The notes below the pieces were generated by a model, which saw nothing but the letters and a program-made list of their open reading frames with translations, was not told the DNA's origin and made no database searches. 64,000 bases of DNA. It comes from Avena insularis. Its lineage: Eukaryota; Streptophyta; Magnoliopsida; Poales; Poaceae. Position 1 is the first letter of the stretch. Every line of letters begins with the position of its first letter. A program made the translations under genes and the position numbers. Location: positions 117,483,503-117,547,502 of the forward strand of contig CM042692.1 of the NCBI GenBank assembly GCA_023614405.1, read 5' to 3'. Positions 11,653 to 23,687 of this stretch are shown in pieces.

Positions 11653-14600
11653 TTGATCTATGTGTAGGTGCTTTGCATGGGTAGAACACATAAGAGTATG
11701 TGGGCGGTGATGATCATGCTATTTCATCTTCTATGTATTTTGGATATTGGTGGCATAGTGGGATGAAGCGACCTAAACTAACTTTACATGTCCTCGCACA
11801 TGAGACCTGTTCCACGATTAACATGCAACTAGTTTTGCATAAGTGGCTAGCAGGTGTCTGTCTCTCCTACTATAGTAAATATATGATTTACAACGAGTTG
11901 CTAATAATTTAGTTATCATCGTTGTGGTTCTATGTTCGGAGGTAAGACCGGTTCTATCTTGAAAAGCCCTAAGCCACGTAAAACTTGCAATGGATAAATT
12001 AAGAGCGTCTAGTTTAGATTGTTGCTGGGCTAGTGTCATTATATGGTAATGTTATAAGTTGACGTATAGTTGATACTCTTACAACATACCTAACGTGTAA
12101 GTTTCATAGACCTTGGCCTTACACAAAAAGGAATGATAAAAATCATACCACGATACACATGATAGTGATCAAGTGCAAGAACCATATCATTTCACTTATG
12201 CATATGATGTTTTGTTTGTATCTTATATTGCTTGTTTGGCGTTTTAGTAGCATTATAAGATGATCCCTCATTTATATATCAAGATAAAAATGTGTTCTTC
12301 CTTAAGTATGCACCATTTTATGTTTTGTCGCTTCAAGACATCACGTGATGATCGGGTGTACTTGAATCCACATTCGTATAACGAGTGTAAGACATTTTTA
12401 CACACGCGAATACTAAGGTTCTTACTTGGCGAGCCCAGCATGTATAGACATGTCCTCGGAACATGGACCGAAAGGTTAAGCATGAGTCATATAGTTGATG
12501 TGATGCCCATATAGATGCTCGCCTTTGAAACTACACCAACTCACGTAATGATCGGACTTGGTGTAGTGGATTTGGTTCATGTAATCACCAAAAAGACATG
12601 AGGGATGTTGTTTTTGAGTGGGAGTTCATGTAGTAATATGATTAGAGTTGAACTTAATTTATCATAAACTGAATCAAAGTGAATTTTCATAGTTTGTTGT
12701 AATCATTGCATCTATTTACTACCTTATGCTTAGTTTTAGTTGAGATAATAGAACTATAGAATTCTGGTTATTTACTTTATGAGCTGGTATCGTATTGTTT
12801 TAAGTGTCAATTTAAAGTTTAGAAGTCCTATTGCAAACTTTCAGCAAGTCTATTTACTTCATGAAGTTTAATAAGTAGTATTAAATCAAGAGTAACAATT
12901 CCAGTGTTAGTATCTAAAATATCATATTTGCCTTGATGATTCTTGATATTCAAAAGTTGTTTTAATATCGAGGTTATCTAGGAGCTGAAAGAATTGTTTC
13001 AGAAACTATCAGTGTGAAAGATATTGAGATATCTGAAACAATGCTTAGGTTGCAATATGATAGAGTATAAGTTGAAAAAATACATGTTCTCATATTGTAT
13101 GAGAATTTGCAAAGGTTGGAGATGCTAGACGTCCTAATCTCCCAAAAAGGTTTGGGGAACTGACATTATACTCACGATTCTCCCTTATAAGCTATAATAG
13201 CTTGATCATGAAAGTTGTCATGATAAGGATGAATAAAAGATGTAGGTAAAATGTTTACTACACTAAAAGATTACTAAAGAATGGATTTTTGAAAGAACGC
13301 CAAACATTTTATGATGGTGATCTACTTCAAAGTGCAAGTACAAAGGTATTAGTATTTGACTATACACGCTTTGTACTATGTGTCATGTGTATGACACCAC
13401 TATTGATGTTGATAGATGTTTTTAAAAGAAAAAGAAATTCTGGAAGAGAATCTATAAAATATTTGGCAGAAAAAAAAGGCTGGAAATGTCCAGCTTAGGT
13501 ATATAGAAGATATACATGTTATGATTGTATTCTTTGCTTGTTAAACAATGTGGTTCTTGGGTATTCGATACCGAATTGGTTGGTATGAAATGTCATACAG
13601 AACGACGCAATTCATGAACTACAATGGCCTAAGTAACTAGCAAAAGAATATGTGATGATGTTCATCGAAAATAAATAAATGTTATTGTGTTTCTCGTTGA
13701 CATCAAAGCTTGCCTTCAAGATTCATTTAAATAATTGTTATTTGTTCCAGTATTACGAGAACAATGGTGTTCAAATAATTACCGTATTCCATAGAAGATG
13801 GATGAACTTTTACAAGTCTAGTTGGAGAAATCACGTCCATTAAAACTAATGCTAAAATGTCACAAGACAAATGATTGAAAGATCACTTACAAAGTGACAT
13901 CATCGTTTAAATTATACTGGAAAGAAAACATGAAGAATCTCCATGTTGATGGATTTTTGGAGTCTTTTGATTTTGATCAATTGACGTTTGTGAGACTTTC
14001 CTAGAGATAATTGAAAATCCATTCATAGGCCAAAGAGGAACGGATGACTAACTTATTGGACATTATGCATGTTGATGTATATAGTCCATTATATGTAGCC
14101 ATGTGCGGTGGATCTTTCGACTTCATATGCTTTCTCCGAAAATTTGAGTGAATATATCTGCATATTTACTTAATAAGGAAGAAGTGTGAAACATTTGAAA
14201 ATTGTTCAAAGACTATCAAGATGAAGTGGAAAATCATTGTAACAAGAAAATAAAGAGTTTATGATTCGATCATAAAGGAAGATATTTGAGTTACATGTTT
14301 AGAAAAACACCTAAGATTAGAGGAATTGTTCCATGGATTTGCATTTCCTGATGAACCATAGGAGTATGGTATGTTCAAAAGATCAAATCGAACCTTGTTT
14401 GATATGGTAAGATCAAAGGTGTCATTTATAAAACTGCCATTATGTTTTAAGGATTAAAGCTTTAGAGACCACCACTTTTACAGTGAAAAGAGTAAAATCG
14501 TGATCCGTTGAAATGACACCATAAAGGTTATGGTTTGGGATAAAACCCGAGTTGTCTTTTCTTAAATTTTTGGTATGCCATGCATAAGTAAAATGTTTAC

Positions 14601-15060
14601 AACCCAAGTCGGATAAGCATGTCTTTGTAGGTTATCCCAAAGAATTTGTTGGGTATTCCTCCATAACACCAAGGACAAAAGAGTTTGTCGCTTGGAACGT
14701 GAAGTTTCTTGAGAAGGATTTTTTCACGAAAAGTTAAGTGGGAGGACAATAGAACTTTGGTAAGGTTATTGAACCTTAGCTACAACACCGGAAAGTGTCC
14801 CGGTGGCGGCCACAATGCTCATGGCTCCCGTGATTAGAAAGGTTGTGATCTCGGAGATTAGATTTCCTATTGAACCGTGTGGGTAGGGTAAGAATCAAAT
14901 AGTAAGATTTGAAACAAAAGGCATTATTGTTTTGACAATGATGAACCAACTGCATACAAAGAAGCGATGATGGGCCTTGACTCCATAAAATGACTAGAAG
15001 TCGTAGAATCCATGATAGTATCTGTTACCAAAACAATTTCATATGAGACAAAACTTTGTA
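11653..15060 (+). pseudogene. Copia A leader and decayed gag-pol, left part
   Basis: The leader at 11770-12660 matches the Copia C leader at 35755-36630, including blocks around cacgtgatgatcgg. Coding remnants have no long frame. Near 14040-14110 the bases follow the integrase region of Copia C at 46350-46440, near 14640-14700 they follow the post-integrase block at 46935-46990, and at 14925-15000 they follow the RT start of Copia C at 47255-47340. Between 12700 and 14000 I cannot assign domains. It is a dead copy with dense stops. Confidence 0.7.
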
Positions 15061-15072
15061 TTCCACTAATGA

Positions 15073-16263
15073 TTATGTTACCTCAACCTTGATAGCAATG
15101 GTCCCAATCATAATAGTTTCAAATTTTTCTCTTGGTATGGGACAATATATTTCTCCAACTTTAATGCCCTCAACATGTTCAATTGAATTCAAACCATAAG
15201 TCCTTTCAATCTTCTTGGGGAAATAGACGGTGTGTTCCTTGTCATTAACATTGAAGGTCACCTTCTCTTGATTACACTTAATAACAACTCCTGCAGTGTT
15301 TAAGAAAAGGTCTCCCAAGAATAATAGACATATTATCATCTTCAGGCATAATAGTTTGAGAGGATGCTCTCATAAGAAATAAGAGTTGAAGTAAAAGAGA
15401 GCATCAAGAAGCAAATTCAAAACACATTTAAGTCTAACCCACTTCCTATGCATAGGAATCGTGTATGCAAATAAATTCGCAAAGAACAAAGTGACAGGCA
15501 TAGGAAGATAAAACAAGAGTAACTTCAAAACTTTCAGCACATAGAGGTGTTTCAATGCCATGAAAACTTCTACAACCATATTTTCCTCTCTCATAATAAT
15601 TTTCAGTAGCCTCATGAATAAACTCAACAATATAACTATCACATAAAGCATGCTTTTCATGATATACAAGCACTAGAGCTTTATTATAAACATTTTCAAA
15701 AGAATCCTCAGGAACATAACATTCATCCTCCTTTAGTAAGCATGGAGGATAATCAAATAATGTAAGGGATAAAGAGTTACTCTCATTAGAAGGTAGGCAT
15801 GGGTAGCTAATCCATTCTTCCTCCTTTTGTTCATCACTCTCCTCCTCTTTTTCATCTAATGAGATTTAGGTTCATCAATTTCTTCTTCCATAGGATCCTG
15901 CAAGGCATTAGTCTCTTCCATCTGTGGGAAGCATATTTTAAAATATTCAAGAATATAGACATTTTCATCCTTGTAATTATCAAAGCAAAATTTAAGTATA
16001 CCATAAACCTCATATTTGTAAGGTGAATCATCAATACTTTCAAGCAAACTAGCAAGTTCAAAAGCACCCTTCCAAGCAATAAATTCTTCAGTTTGTTTCG
16101 CATCATAAAAGTCATAAATTCTTTTAGCATAAGAAGATATGGTATCATTATCATTATACTCACATTGGAAAGGGAGGTGTTTATACCACTTTCTGCAACA
16201 AGATTCATCACAGCAATAAGTAACATCATAAGTAGAGCACACGTTTCTAGCAATGGTATACAA
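15073..16263 (-). pseudogene. Athila-type gag tail and protease remnants
   Basis: Three minus-strand frames share one element. The piece 15856-16263 is a 135-codon frame of unassigned gag-region protein. The piece 15446-15673 contains CDSYIVEFIHEATENYYER, matching the block CDSYIVKFMHDTESYYER of the complete Athila element (about 52905-52960). The piece 15073-15339 ends like the protease region of Athila-type elements (LFLNTAGVVIKCNQ and FPKKIERTYGLNSIEHV). Frames change between pieces, so it is broken. The catalytic protease motif lies in the damaged part and I do not see it. Confidence 0.65.
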
Positions 16264-16468
16264 TCTATCAATTTGTTCCTATAAGTGTTTCCCTTTTTGT
16301 GACAAGCGGTGTTCCTTATAATAATATTTTTGATCTTCCGTGAACCCACCTTGCCAATAAGCTTCAGTTTCAAAGAAACCAACCATTGACAACAAGCATG
16401 ATAAGGCAAGAATAAACTTAGCTTGAACAATAGTGATTCCAAGTGGACTTGATAAATAAAGCTATGCT

Positions 16469-16485
16469 CCCCGGCAATGGCGCCA
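16469..16485 (-). other. Primer binding site, tRNA-Asp type
   Basis: On the minus strand tggcgccattgccgggg follows the LTR end after an 11 bp spacer. Athila-type elements use a tRNA-Asp-like primer site of this kind. It differs by one base from the family's usual word. Confidence 0.8.
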
Positions 16486-16496
16486 GAAAATAGTCT

Positions 16497-17922
16497 TGAT
16501 GACCCACAAGTATAGGGGTGTATCGCAGTATTTTCGAGGGAAGTGAAACCCAATTTATTGATTCGAAACAAGGGGAGCCAAATAATATTTATAAGCCTTA
16601 ACCACTGAGTTGTCAATTCAGATGCACCTGGAAACAGTCTTGCTCACAGTAGTTTATCAGTAGCAACAGTTTTGTAGTAGGAATAGTAAAGTAACAACAG
16701 TAGTAAAGTAAAGACAACAGTAACAATAGCAGTAAATAGTGGGATTCGAGTGTGATAGGCATTGGGATGGATGGACGGGCGTTGCATGGACAAGACAATT
16801 CACATAGCAATTAGAACATAGGGCAATTGCAGATAAATAAGATAAAGCATCCAAGTACTAGATAATCCTAGGCATGTGTTCCATATATAGTCATACATGC
16901 TCGCAATGAGAACTTGCACAACATCTTTTGTCCTGCCAGCCCGTTTGCAGCGGGGCCTCAAGGGAACTACTGGCAATTAAGGTGCTATTTTAATAGAGCA
17001 CCGGATAAAAGCATTAACACTCTGTGAACACATGTGATCCTCACATTAAAGCCATTCCCTCCGGTTATCCCGATTTCTGTCACTTCGGGGCCTTTGGTTC
17101 TGGACAACAACGTGTGTATACAACTTGCAGATAAGACCAAAAACAATTCTATCATAATGAATCAATAACATGTTTAGATCTGAAATCATGGCACTCGGGC
17201 CCTAGTGACAAGCATTAAGCACAACAAGTCGCAACAAAGTCATAAAGCACTAATAAAAGATACTAGGCACCATGCCCTAACAATCTGATGCCATTACATG
17301 AACGATCTCATACAATCCCTACCATCCCCATAGCCTACAGCGGGGGATTACTCACTCATAGATGGGGGAAACATGGATGGTCGATGGAGAAGCGATGGTG
17401 ATGATGATGACGATGATCTCCTCCAATTCCCCGTCCCGGCAGGGTGCCAGAATGGAGTTTCTGGTGCTGTTTCGTGGAATCTCGTGGTGGCGGCAGAGCG
17501 GAACTCCTTCTGGAAAAACGTCGAACCCCCGGAGTTTTTAGGTCCGAAGGCTTCTTATAGGCTAAGAGGGAGACCGAGGGGGTGCCTGGGGCCACCACAC
17601 CATGCCCTGGCGCAGCCAGGCCTAGCCCGCGCCTGGGGGTGTGTGGCCATCCCCTGGCCCTCCTCTCGCCTCAGATTCGGCTCTGAGTCTTCTGGAAAAA
17701 TAGGCACTTTGGCTTTTGTCCCGTCCAATTCCGAGAATATTCATTTTCTGACTTTCCTGGAACCAAAAACAACAGAAAACGGGCAGCTGGCACTGTGGCT
17801 CTTGTTAATAGGTTAGTCCAAGAAATCATATGAAAAGTACTCCAAAGTGTGGACAAAACACAAGAAAGTGGATAAAACCAAGCATGGATCATCAAAATTA
17901 TAGATACATTTGCAATGTATCA
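16497..17922 (-). repeat. Athila-type 5' LTR (minus strand)
   Basis: Read on the minus strand it begins TGATACATTGCAAATG and ends TTGTGGGTCATCA. Its first 550 bp or so closely match the solo LTR at 27541. Its last bases and the primer region match the different Athila LTR that ends at 51614. It is therefore a mosaic of two LTR types. A GC-rich stretch with an open frame at 17373-17816 on the plus strand is the LTR leader, not a gene. Confidence 0.82.
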
Positions 17923-19448
17923 GTATCCATACACGAGAAATCAAGTTTCTGAACTTGGAAGACCCTCTGGAAAGGCATGAAGCCTATCGGTCTTATTTGG
18001 ATCTAGAAAGAAATAGACATGGATGTTTGAAATCTATGAAATATTCGACATGTCGGAAAGGAGTTTACGACAATGTTCAAGGAGTTGACTATGACAAGAT
18101 TTGATCTTTCATAGCGATATTTAGTCTTGACGGATTAATGTAGCAACCAGTACATATAATTTGGTATATGGTAGTTGAACAAACAAAATAGAGTTCTTCT
18201 AATAGAATGGTTACCTAGGACGTGTATATGACACGGTCCGAAGGGTTTTGTTAATTTAAAGGATGCTAAAAGGGCACGCAAACTTTAATGGTTGAAGTGA
18301 GCATAGCGAAGTTGGAATCTTCACCATGAAGAAAATGTTAAAAGAGTTTAATTTCATCAGATACGATGAATATGCTTGCATTTGCAAGAAATTAAGTGGG
18401 AGCGCTAAGACATATTTCCAATACATTATGTAGAGGACATGTTGTTGATTGAAAATGATGTATCTTCTATTGACACGGATTAAGAATTTCATTAAAATTG
18501 GATTTCGATGAAAGAATTGGGCAAAATTGGAATATTATGAATCAATGTCTATATGGATAGATTAAGGCGCTAATATGGTTGTGCCAAACGTACATATATG
18601 AGATATTGAATGAGTTCAATATGAAAATGACAAGAAAGGTTCTTGCCTCATGGAAAAGATTGGATCAAGATTCAAGTGTATTGACACTTGGTGAATGAAA
18701 CGAGATTAAAGTGTTTTGACACTTGATGAATGAAATCACATGAATATTTTGATGAATAATATATACCATGATATGTACATATCTAGATATGTCCTATGCT
18801 CTAAATGTTATGAGCATATACCCGAATGATTCATAAGATGATGATTGGACGATAGTAAAGATATTCTTATGAGCTTTGGAAGAACTAAGAATATATTATG
18901 TATAGGTGACAAATGGTTATAGATAGTTCATTGTAAAGTGTTACATTGATACTAGTTTTGTCACAAGATACAAGTTAAGTTTATCTCAATTTAAACTATG
19001 GGTGGCACAATGTAATGGAAAGGAGGTTCCATGATGGATTTGGATGAGTTCCAAAGTTAAGACATTGTGATGGATACTACAACAAAGGGCTAATTATGTG
19101 ACTGCTATAGTAGCAGCAAAGGAGGGAATTTGGTTAAGTAGTTTGTTATCAAACTAGTTGTGGTTCTCAGTGGGATAATACTATGAAGATATATTGTACG
19201 ACAATACTATCAACATGTTTTAACCTAAAGGAACTAAAGGTCTCACCAAAGGACTAAATTTATACAACACCATCTCATTTGAGAATGGGTGATGCATAGA
19301 GACGCAAAGACATGCAAATACACACGGTCCTGAAACTGTCAGATCCGGAGATTATGTTAACCACTAGAAATCGTGTATATGCAACACCATAAAGGCATAG
19401 GTGTTTAATACGCAAAGTTTTTCAAACTAAATTCTTGACTCTAGTGCA
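17923..19448 (+). pseudogene. Copia A decayed RT and RNase H, right part
   Basis: This resumes the Copia A interior after the Athila insertion. Blocks near 18060-18090 and 18300-18460 follow the RT of Copia C at 47470-47510 and 47730-47880, including the words around gttggaatct and agtgggagc. RNase H words occur near 18950-19150, matching Copia B near 33860-34050. Stops are dense in all frames. Confidence 0.7.
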
Positions 19449-19458
19449 AGTGGGAGAC

Positions 19459-21150
19459 TGAAGGGAATATGCCCGAGAGGCAATAATAAAGTGGTTATTA
19501 TCTTATTCCTTGTTTATGATAAATGTTTATTTTGCATGCTATAATTGTATTAATACGGAAATGTTAATACATGTGTGTTTAATAAAAAGATAGAAAGTTC
19601 CTAGTAATGCCTCTCATATAAACTAGCTCGTTGATTAACAAGATGATCAAGGTTTCCTCATCATGGACATTGGATGTTGTTAATAACGAGGTCATGGCAT
19701 TTGTGAAATGATGTGATGAACATTCATCCGAAGTATAGCTATACGATCAAAGTCATTGTTTTAAATTTCTATAACATCTTACGAAGTAATCTTAATCCTT
19801 AGACCATGAGATCATGTTAATTGCTAACACTAGAAGAGTAACTTGATAACATCAAACGTCACACCATAACAAGGTGACTATAAAGGTGGGTTCAGATACT
19901 CCGAATGTGTTATGTTGAGGCTCATGTATCAAGAGTGGAATTTGTCCATCCCGATGACGGATAGATATACTCTGGGCCCTCTCGGTGATATCACATTAGT
20001 TAGCTTGCAAGCAAGTGATGAGATCACTAGAATATTATATCACGGGAACGAGAAAAGAGTGCATGTCGGTAATGAGATCAAACTAGGTATGGAGATACCG
20101 ATGATCGAATCTTGGACATGTAATATATCACGAGACAAAGGGATTGAATTACATGCGTAAAAAGGTTCTCACGATCACAAAAGTTATCGTTGAATGTGTG
20201 GGAGTCAGTATGGAACTCTAGATCCCTCTACTGATTATTGATCGGAGAAGGGTATCGATCATGTCTACATTATTCACGAACCATAGGGTGACACACTTAT
20301 GGGATACCGACACCATTTGAAGCAAATATGTTCCAGAGAAAAGAATACAAAGTGCTGGAATTATTTCGATGGAAACCGGAATTGTTTCAGGTGAAATTGT
20401 AGAAACTGGTTCTGCATGTGATATTGAAATGTTATAGGGGGTTTTATGTGAATGTTTGTTAATTAAAGTAATTAAGAAAATACTGAATAAAATAAATAAA
20501 AGAGTTTTATTAAATGAGAGTGTATTAAATTTGGAGAAATTTAATGCATTAAGTGGGATTTTAAGTGGAGAATGTGGAGGGTCATATTTATGTGTGTGTG
20601 GGGGGGGGGGTTACCACCACATGAATGAGGGAGAGGAAGGGGCACCCTTCATGGGCGCCGGCCATGGGGAGGGACTGCCCCTCCTCCTATAAAAGGCCCC
20701 CCTCTCCTCCCTTCTCACACACACCTCCTCGTGAAGGATCTCTCTCCCCCTCTAGAATTATTCCTGATGGTCTTGGATTAGCAAGATACATGTTCCCGAT
20801 GGCTTTTCATCTAGAAGGAGTTGCTGCTTCCGCTGCATCACTGGAGCGAGGAGGCGGAGGTTGTTCGGTGGAACGGATGTGTGTGCGATCACGGATGCAC
20901 CACTGCTTTGCATTGCTGGACTTGATGGTGCTGGACAAGATAAACCTGTTGGACTTCATCATGATCTTGAGATCAGCAAGTGTATGACTACATAATCCGC
21001 GAGTCCAACCTCGTAACGCTTTGTCTCTCTTTAAGGGTATGTTCTCTATGGATGTATATCTACCTGTTGCTTGTACCTAGTAGATAGATCTTAGCATATA
21101 GTAGTTCCCATAAGAGGAATTTTTTTGTTTTCTATGCTGCAAACCCAACA
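19459..21150 (+). repeat. Copia A 3' LTR (1692 bp)
   Basis: It starts TGAAGGGAATATGCCC directly after the purine tract agtgggagac (19449-19458) and ends AACCCAACA. A TATA box (tataaaa, 20689) precedes a GC-rich leader. A run of ten G follows GT repeats at about 20594-20611 and is absent from the other Copia LTRs here. The open frame at 20625-20987 is LTR leader, not a gene. It is directly followed by X-right. Confidence 0.88.
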
Positions 21151-23687
21151 TCAATGAACCAAACTCTTTACTTTGAAAATGGTACCACTGGTTCATAGCA
21201 GTGAACCGGGGTACCATTGGTTGATAGCAATGAACCCTCTACTTTTATTTTGAAAACTACCCTTGTTCACCCACAAAATTTTAATTTAAGAAAATTGGAA
21301 TGATGATATTTCTTGAACTGCTTCAAGTCTAGTGGCTCAAAGTCGCCCTTAACCAGGGACATGGCTAAGTACTTAGTTTTGACACTCTCGAGAGGTTTTT
21401 ACACCTTACCCACAAGACCCAGTCAACCCCCGCACACAATACCACCTAGATGTGGCATGGCCGGGAGAAAACCGAGACGAGACCTTTCAGAAGTAGTCCC
21501 TCAACCACGACGGACTCATTATAACTACAAAATTCTACCACCTATGTCATGCCGGGTTGAGTTCTCACAACTTAGTTAGTCAAGACAGAGCCCATTTGAC
21601 AAGTGGTTGTATATGGAAGCTCGTAGCAAGAATGCCGCCAAATCTCTTTAAGCCTAGGTGCTTTCCGAGGATGTAAACAAGTTAGGGGCAAGCCATTGAT
21701 AGGGCTCCATAAAATGTCCTCCGTTGATAGGGAGGTGCGACCATTGATAGGGTCTCATGTGAATGACACCTGAACTTGGCACTCAACCAAAAAATATCAA
21801 TCCCATTCACCCATGTGGTTCATTAAGTTACGTTGTTTTCATTACACCAAAAATAATTTTCCTCTCAACAACACATAACTTGATATGAATCCACCCACAA
21901 GATCTACAACAAGGTTAAGCATACAATACCTATGTTGTTTGCTACTCAATAGTCAGGAATACATGTGGCTATCCTATCTAGGTTGCATAGTATAACATAC
22001 TACTTCATGCAGTCCTACTCACATAATATTTGGAAAACAACTAAGTGCATAGTATAAAATTTTAGGTCATTTAGTGAACTTGCCTCTTGTTGAAGTTGTC
22101 GGAAATACTTTCTTCATAAGACAACGGTTAATCTTCGTTCAATCTACATGATTCACAAACATTGCAACAAATAAACAAACCACACAGACACACCAATCGA
22201 TACAATACAAGGAAAGCGAGCAAAGTATACCAAAAGGTTTGGATTAGGTTGCACATGTTTTATTAGACCAAGACTTGGTTCACCTAATACTTTATTAGTA
22301 TTAGATTGCAAATATTTACTTCGATATGGTTGCATTTGACACATAGTGTTTATAGTAGCTTTAGGTTATATGCAGCTACTATATTGTAAATATGTTTGGA
22401 AAATAGTTTCATTTAGTCCTATTGGACAAATAAATCTTTATGAACATTTTGCAAAAGGTTTTAATTTTAAAACCATTTTCTTAATTTAATAATCTCCAAA
22501 TAGCATTTGAAGGAGGTAAGGCTTTATAATTTAAATAACCTCATTGTAAACCTTCAAAATAGTTTTACTCTCTGGTCCTAATGGATAGTGTATTAATACA
22601 AGAGCATTTTACAAAATGATTCATTTAAAAATCATTTTTATAATTAAAGTTATGCTATAATGGCTAAATGGAAAATCTATAATATTGTTCAGTTTAAGAT
22701 GTTCAAGAAACATAAAAGTGGGGTACTATATTAAGATTCATAAGGATTCCAGAAAGGTATTATTTGCAATTTTTGGATTTACATACTATTTACTATGATT
22801 TAAATACTCTATATTGGAGTTTAAATATTTAAAATAATTTTATTTGTAAAACTTCAAACTTTAAATCATTATAATATTTTAAACATTTTTCTGAATCTAG
22901 GCATATATCATATGCATTTTTCTTACAAGCATAAAATTTTCTATGCATTTTACAAGTCAAAACATTTTTCTGCCTTTTTTAAATCTAAACAGAAACACAC
23001 AATGCGGGGCTGGCCCACGTGGTGCTGACGTGGTGCCACGCAGTGCTAACGCGGCGGCCACATGTCGCTGATGCGGCACTTATGGAGCAGGCCACGCAGC
23101 ACGATCTAATAGGCTGATACCCCTTTGGCCTAGATCTAATCTAGTGCACTGGTGCTCGATCCTATGATCAGGAACAGAAGGGAGCGTGGCTCACCGTGGC
23201 TTGGTCGCCGGTTTTGAGGAAGACGGCGGCGAGGCAGCTGCGGCAGTCGGAGGCGAGCAAGGAGGTGACAACGAGGTGTGGCGATCTCAGCGAGCACGTG
23301 AGCTTGATCGACAAGCTTGGGGGTGTCCTCTGTCGTCTGTGGCAGCCAGCTAGAGAGGCTCAGGCAGGGGCGGTCCTTGAGCGTTCATGGCGAGGTCACT
23401 TGGCTGCGATAGGAAGGTAGACGAGGGGCTGAGGAGGAGCACCAGAACAAGGGGAAGGAAAATGACCAAGGCGGGGTGGCGCTGGCTCACGGATTCATCG
23501 ATGGCGGCAAAAAACATTGGCGGATGGTGGAGGTTCAACAATGAATCGCAGCGGCCTGGCGCTATGGTTCTGAGAGGTGAGTGGGGGGAAATGGAATGAA
23601 GGTGAGTGGCTTTAATGGCGGGGGCTCAGTTGGGGCTGGGGTGAGTGGAGGAGGTGGGGGAAGTGGGTCGCTGGGGGAGATGAGGTC

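Larger units (their letters stand above)
15061..17922 (-). mobile_element. Athila-type gypsy element, truncated (5' LTR plus partial gag-protease)
   Basis: On the minus strand the 5' LTR (17922 to 16497) is followed by a tRNA-Asp-type primer site and by gag and protease remnants down to about 15061. RT, integrase and the 3' LTR are absent. Copia A RT-like sequence is present on both sides, so the element inserted into Copia A and then lost its 3' part. No target duplication can be shown because the truncated end is unknown. Confidence 0.8.
10614..21150 (+). mobile_element. Copia A: Ty1/copia retrotransposon, Angela/BARE-like, decayed
   Basis: The order on the plus strand is 5' LTR 10614-11639, primer site 11641, decayed interior, purine tract, 3' LTR 19459-21150. 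The LTR starts TGAAGGGAATATGCCC (visible in the 3' copy), as in Angela-like Copia families of Triticeae, and ends AACCCAACA. The primer site fits initiator tRNA-Met. The interior is split by an Athila-type element at about 15061-17922. No flanking duplication is visible: the 5' LTR has lost its first bases and the left flank is a deletion junction. Confidence 0.85.

Noticed and set aside
17373..17816. 147-codon plus-strand frame
   Set aside because: It is antisense to an Athila LTR, and a counterpart exists in the solo LTR at 27647-28099, so it is LTR sequence.
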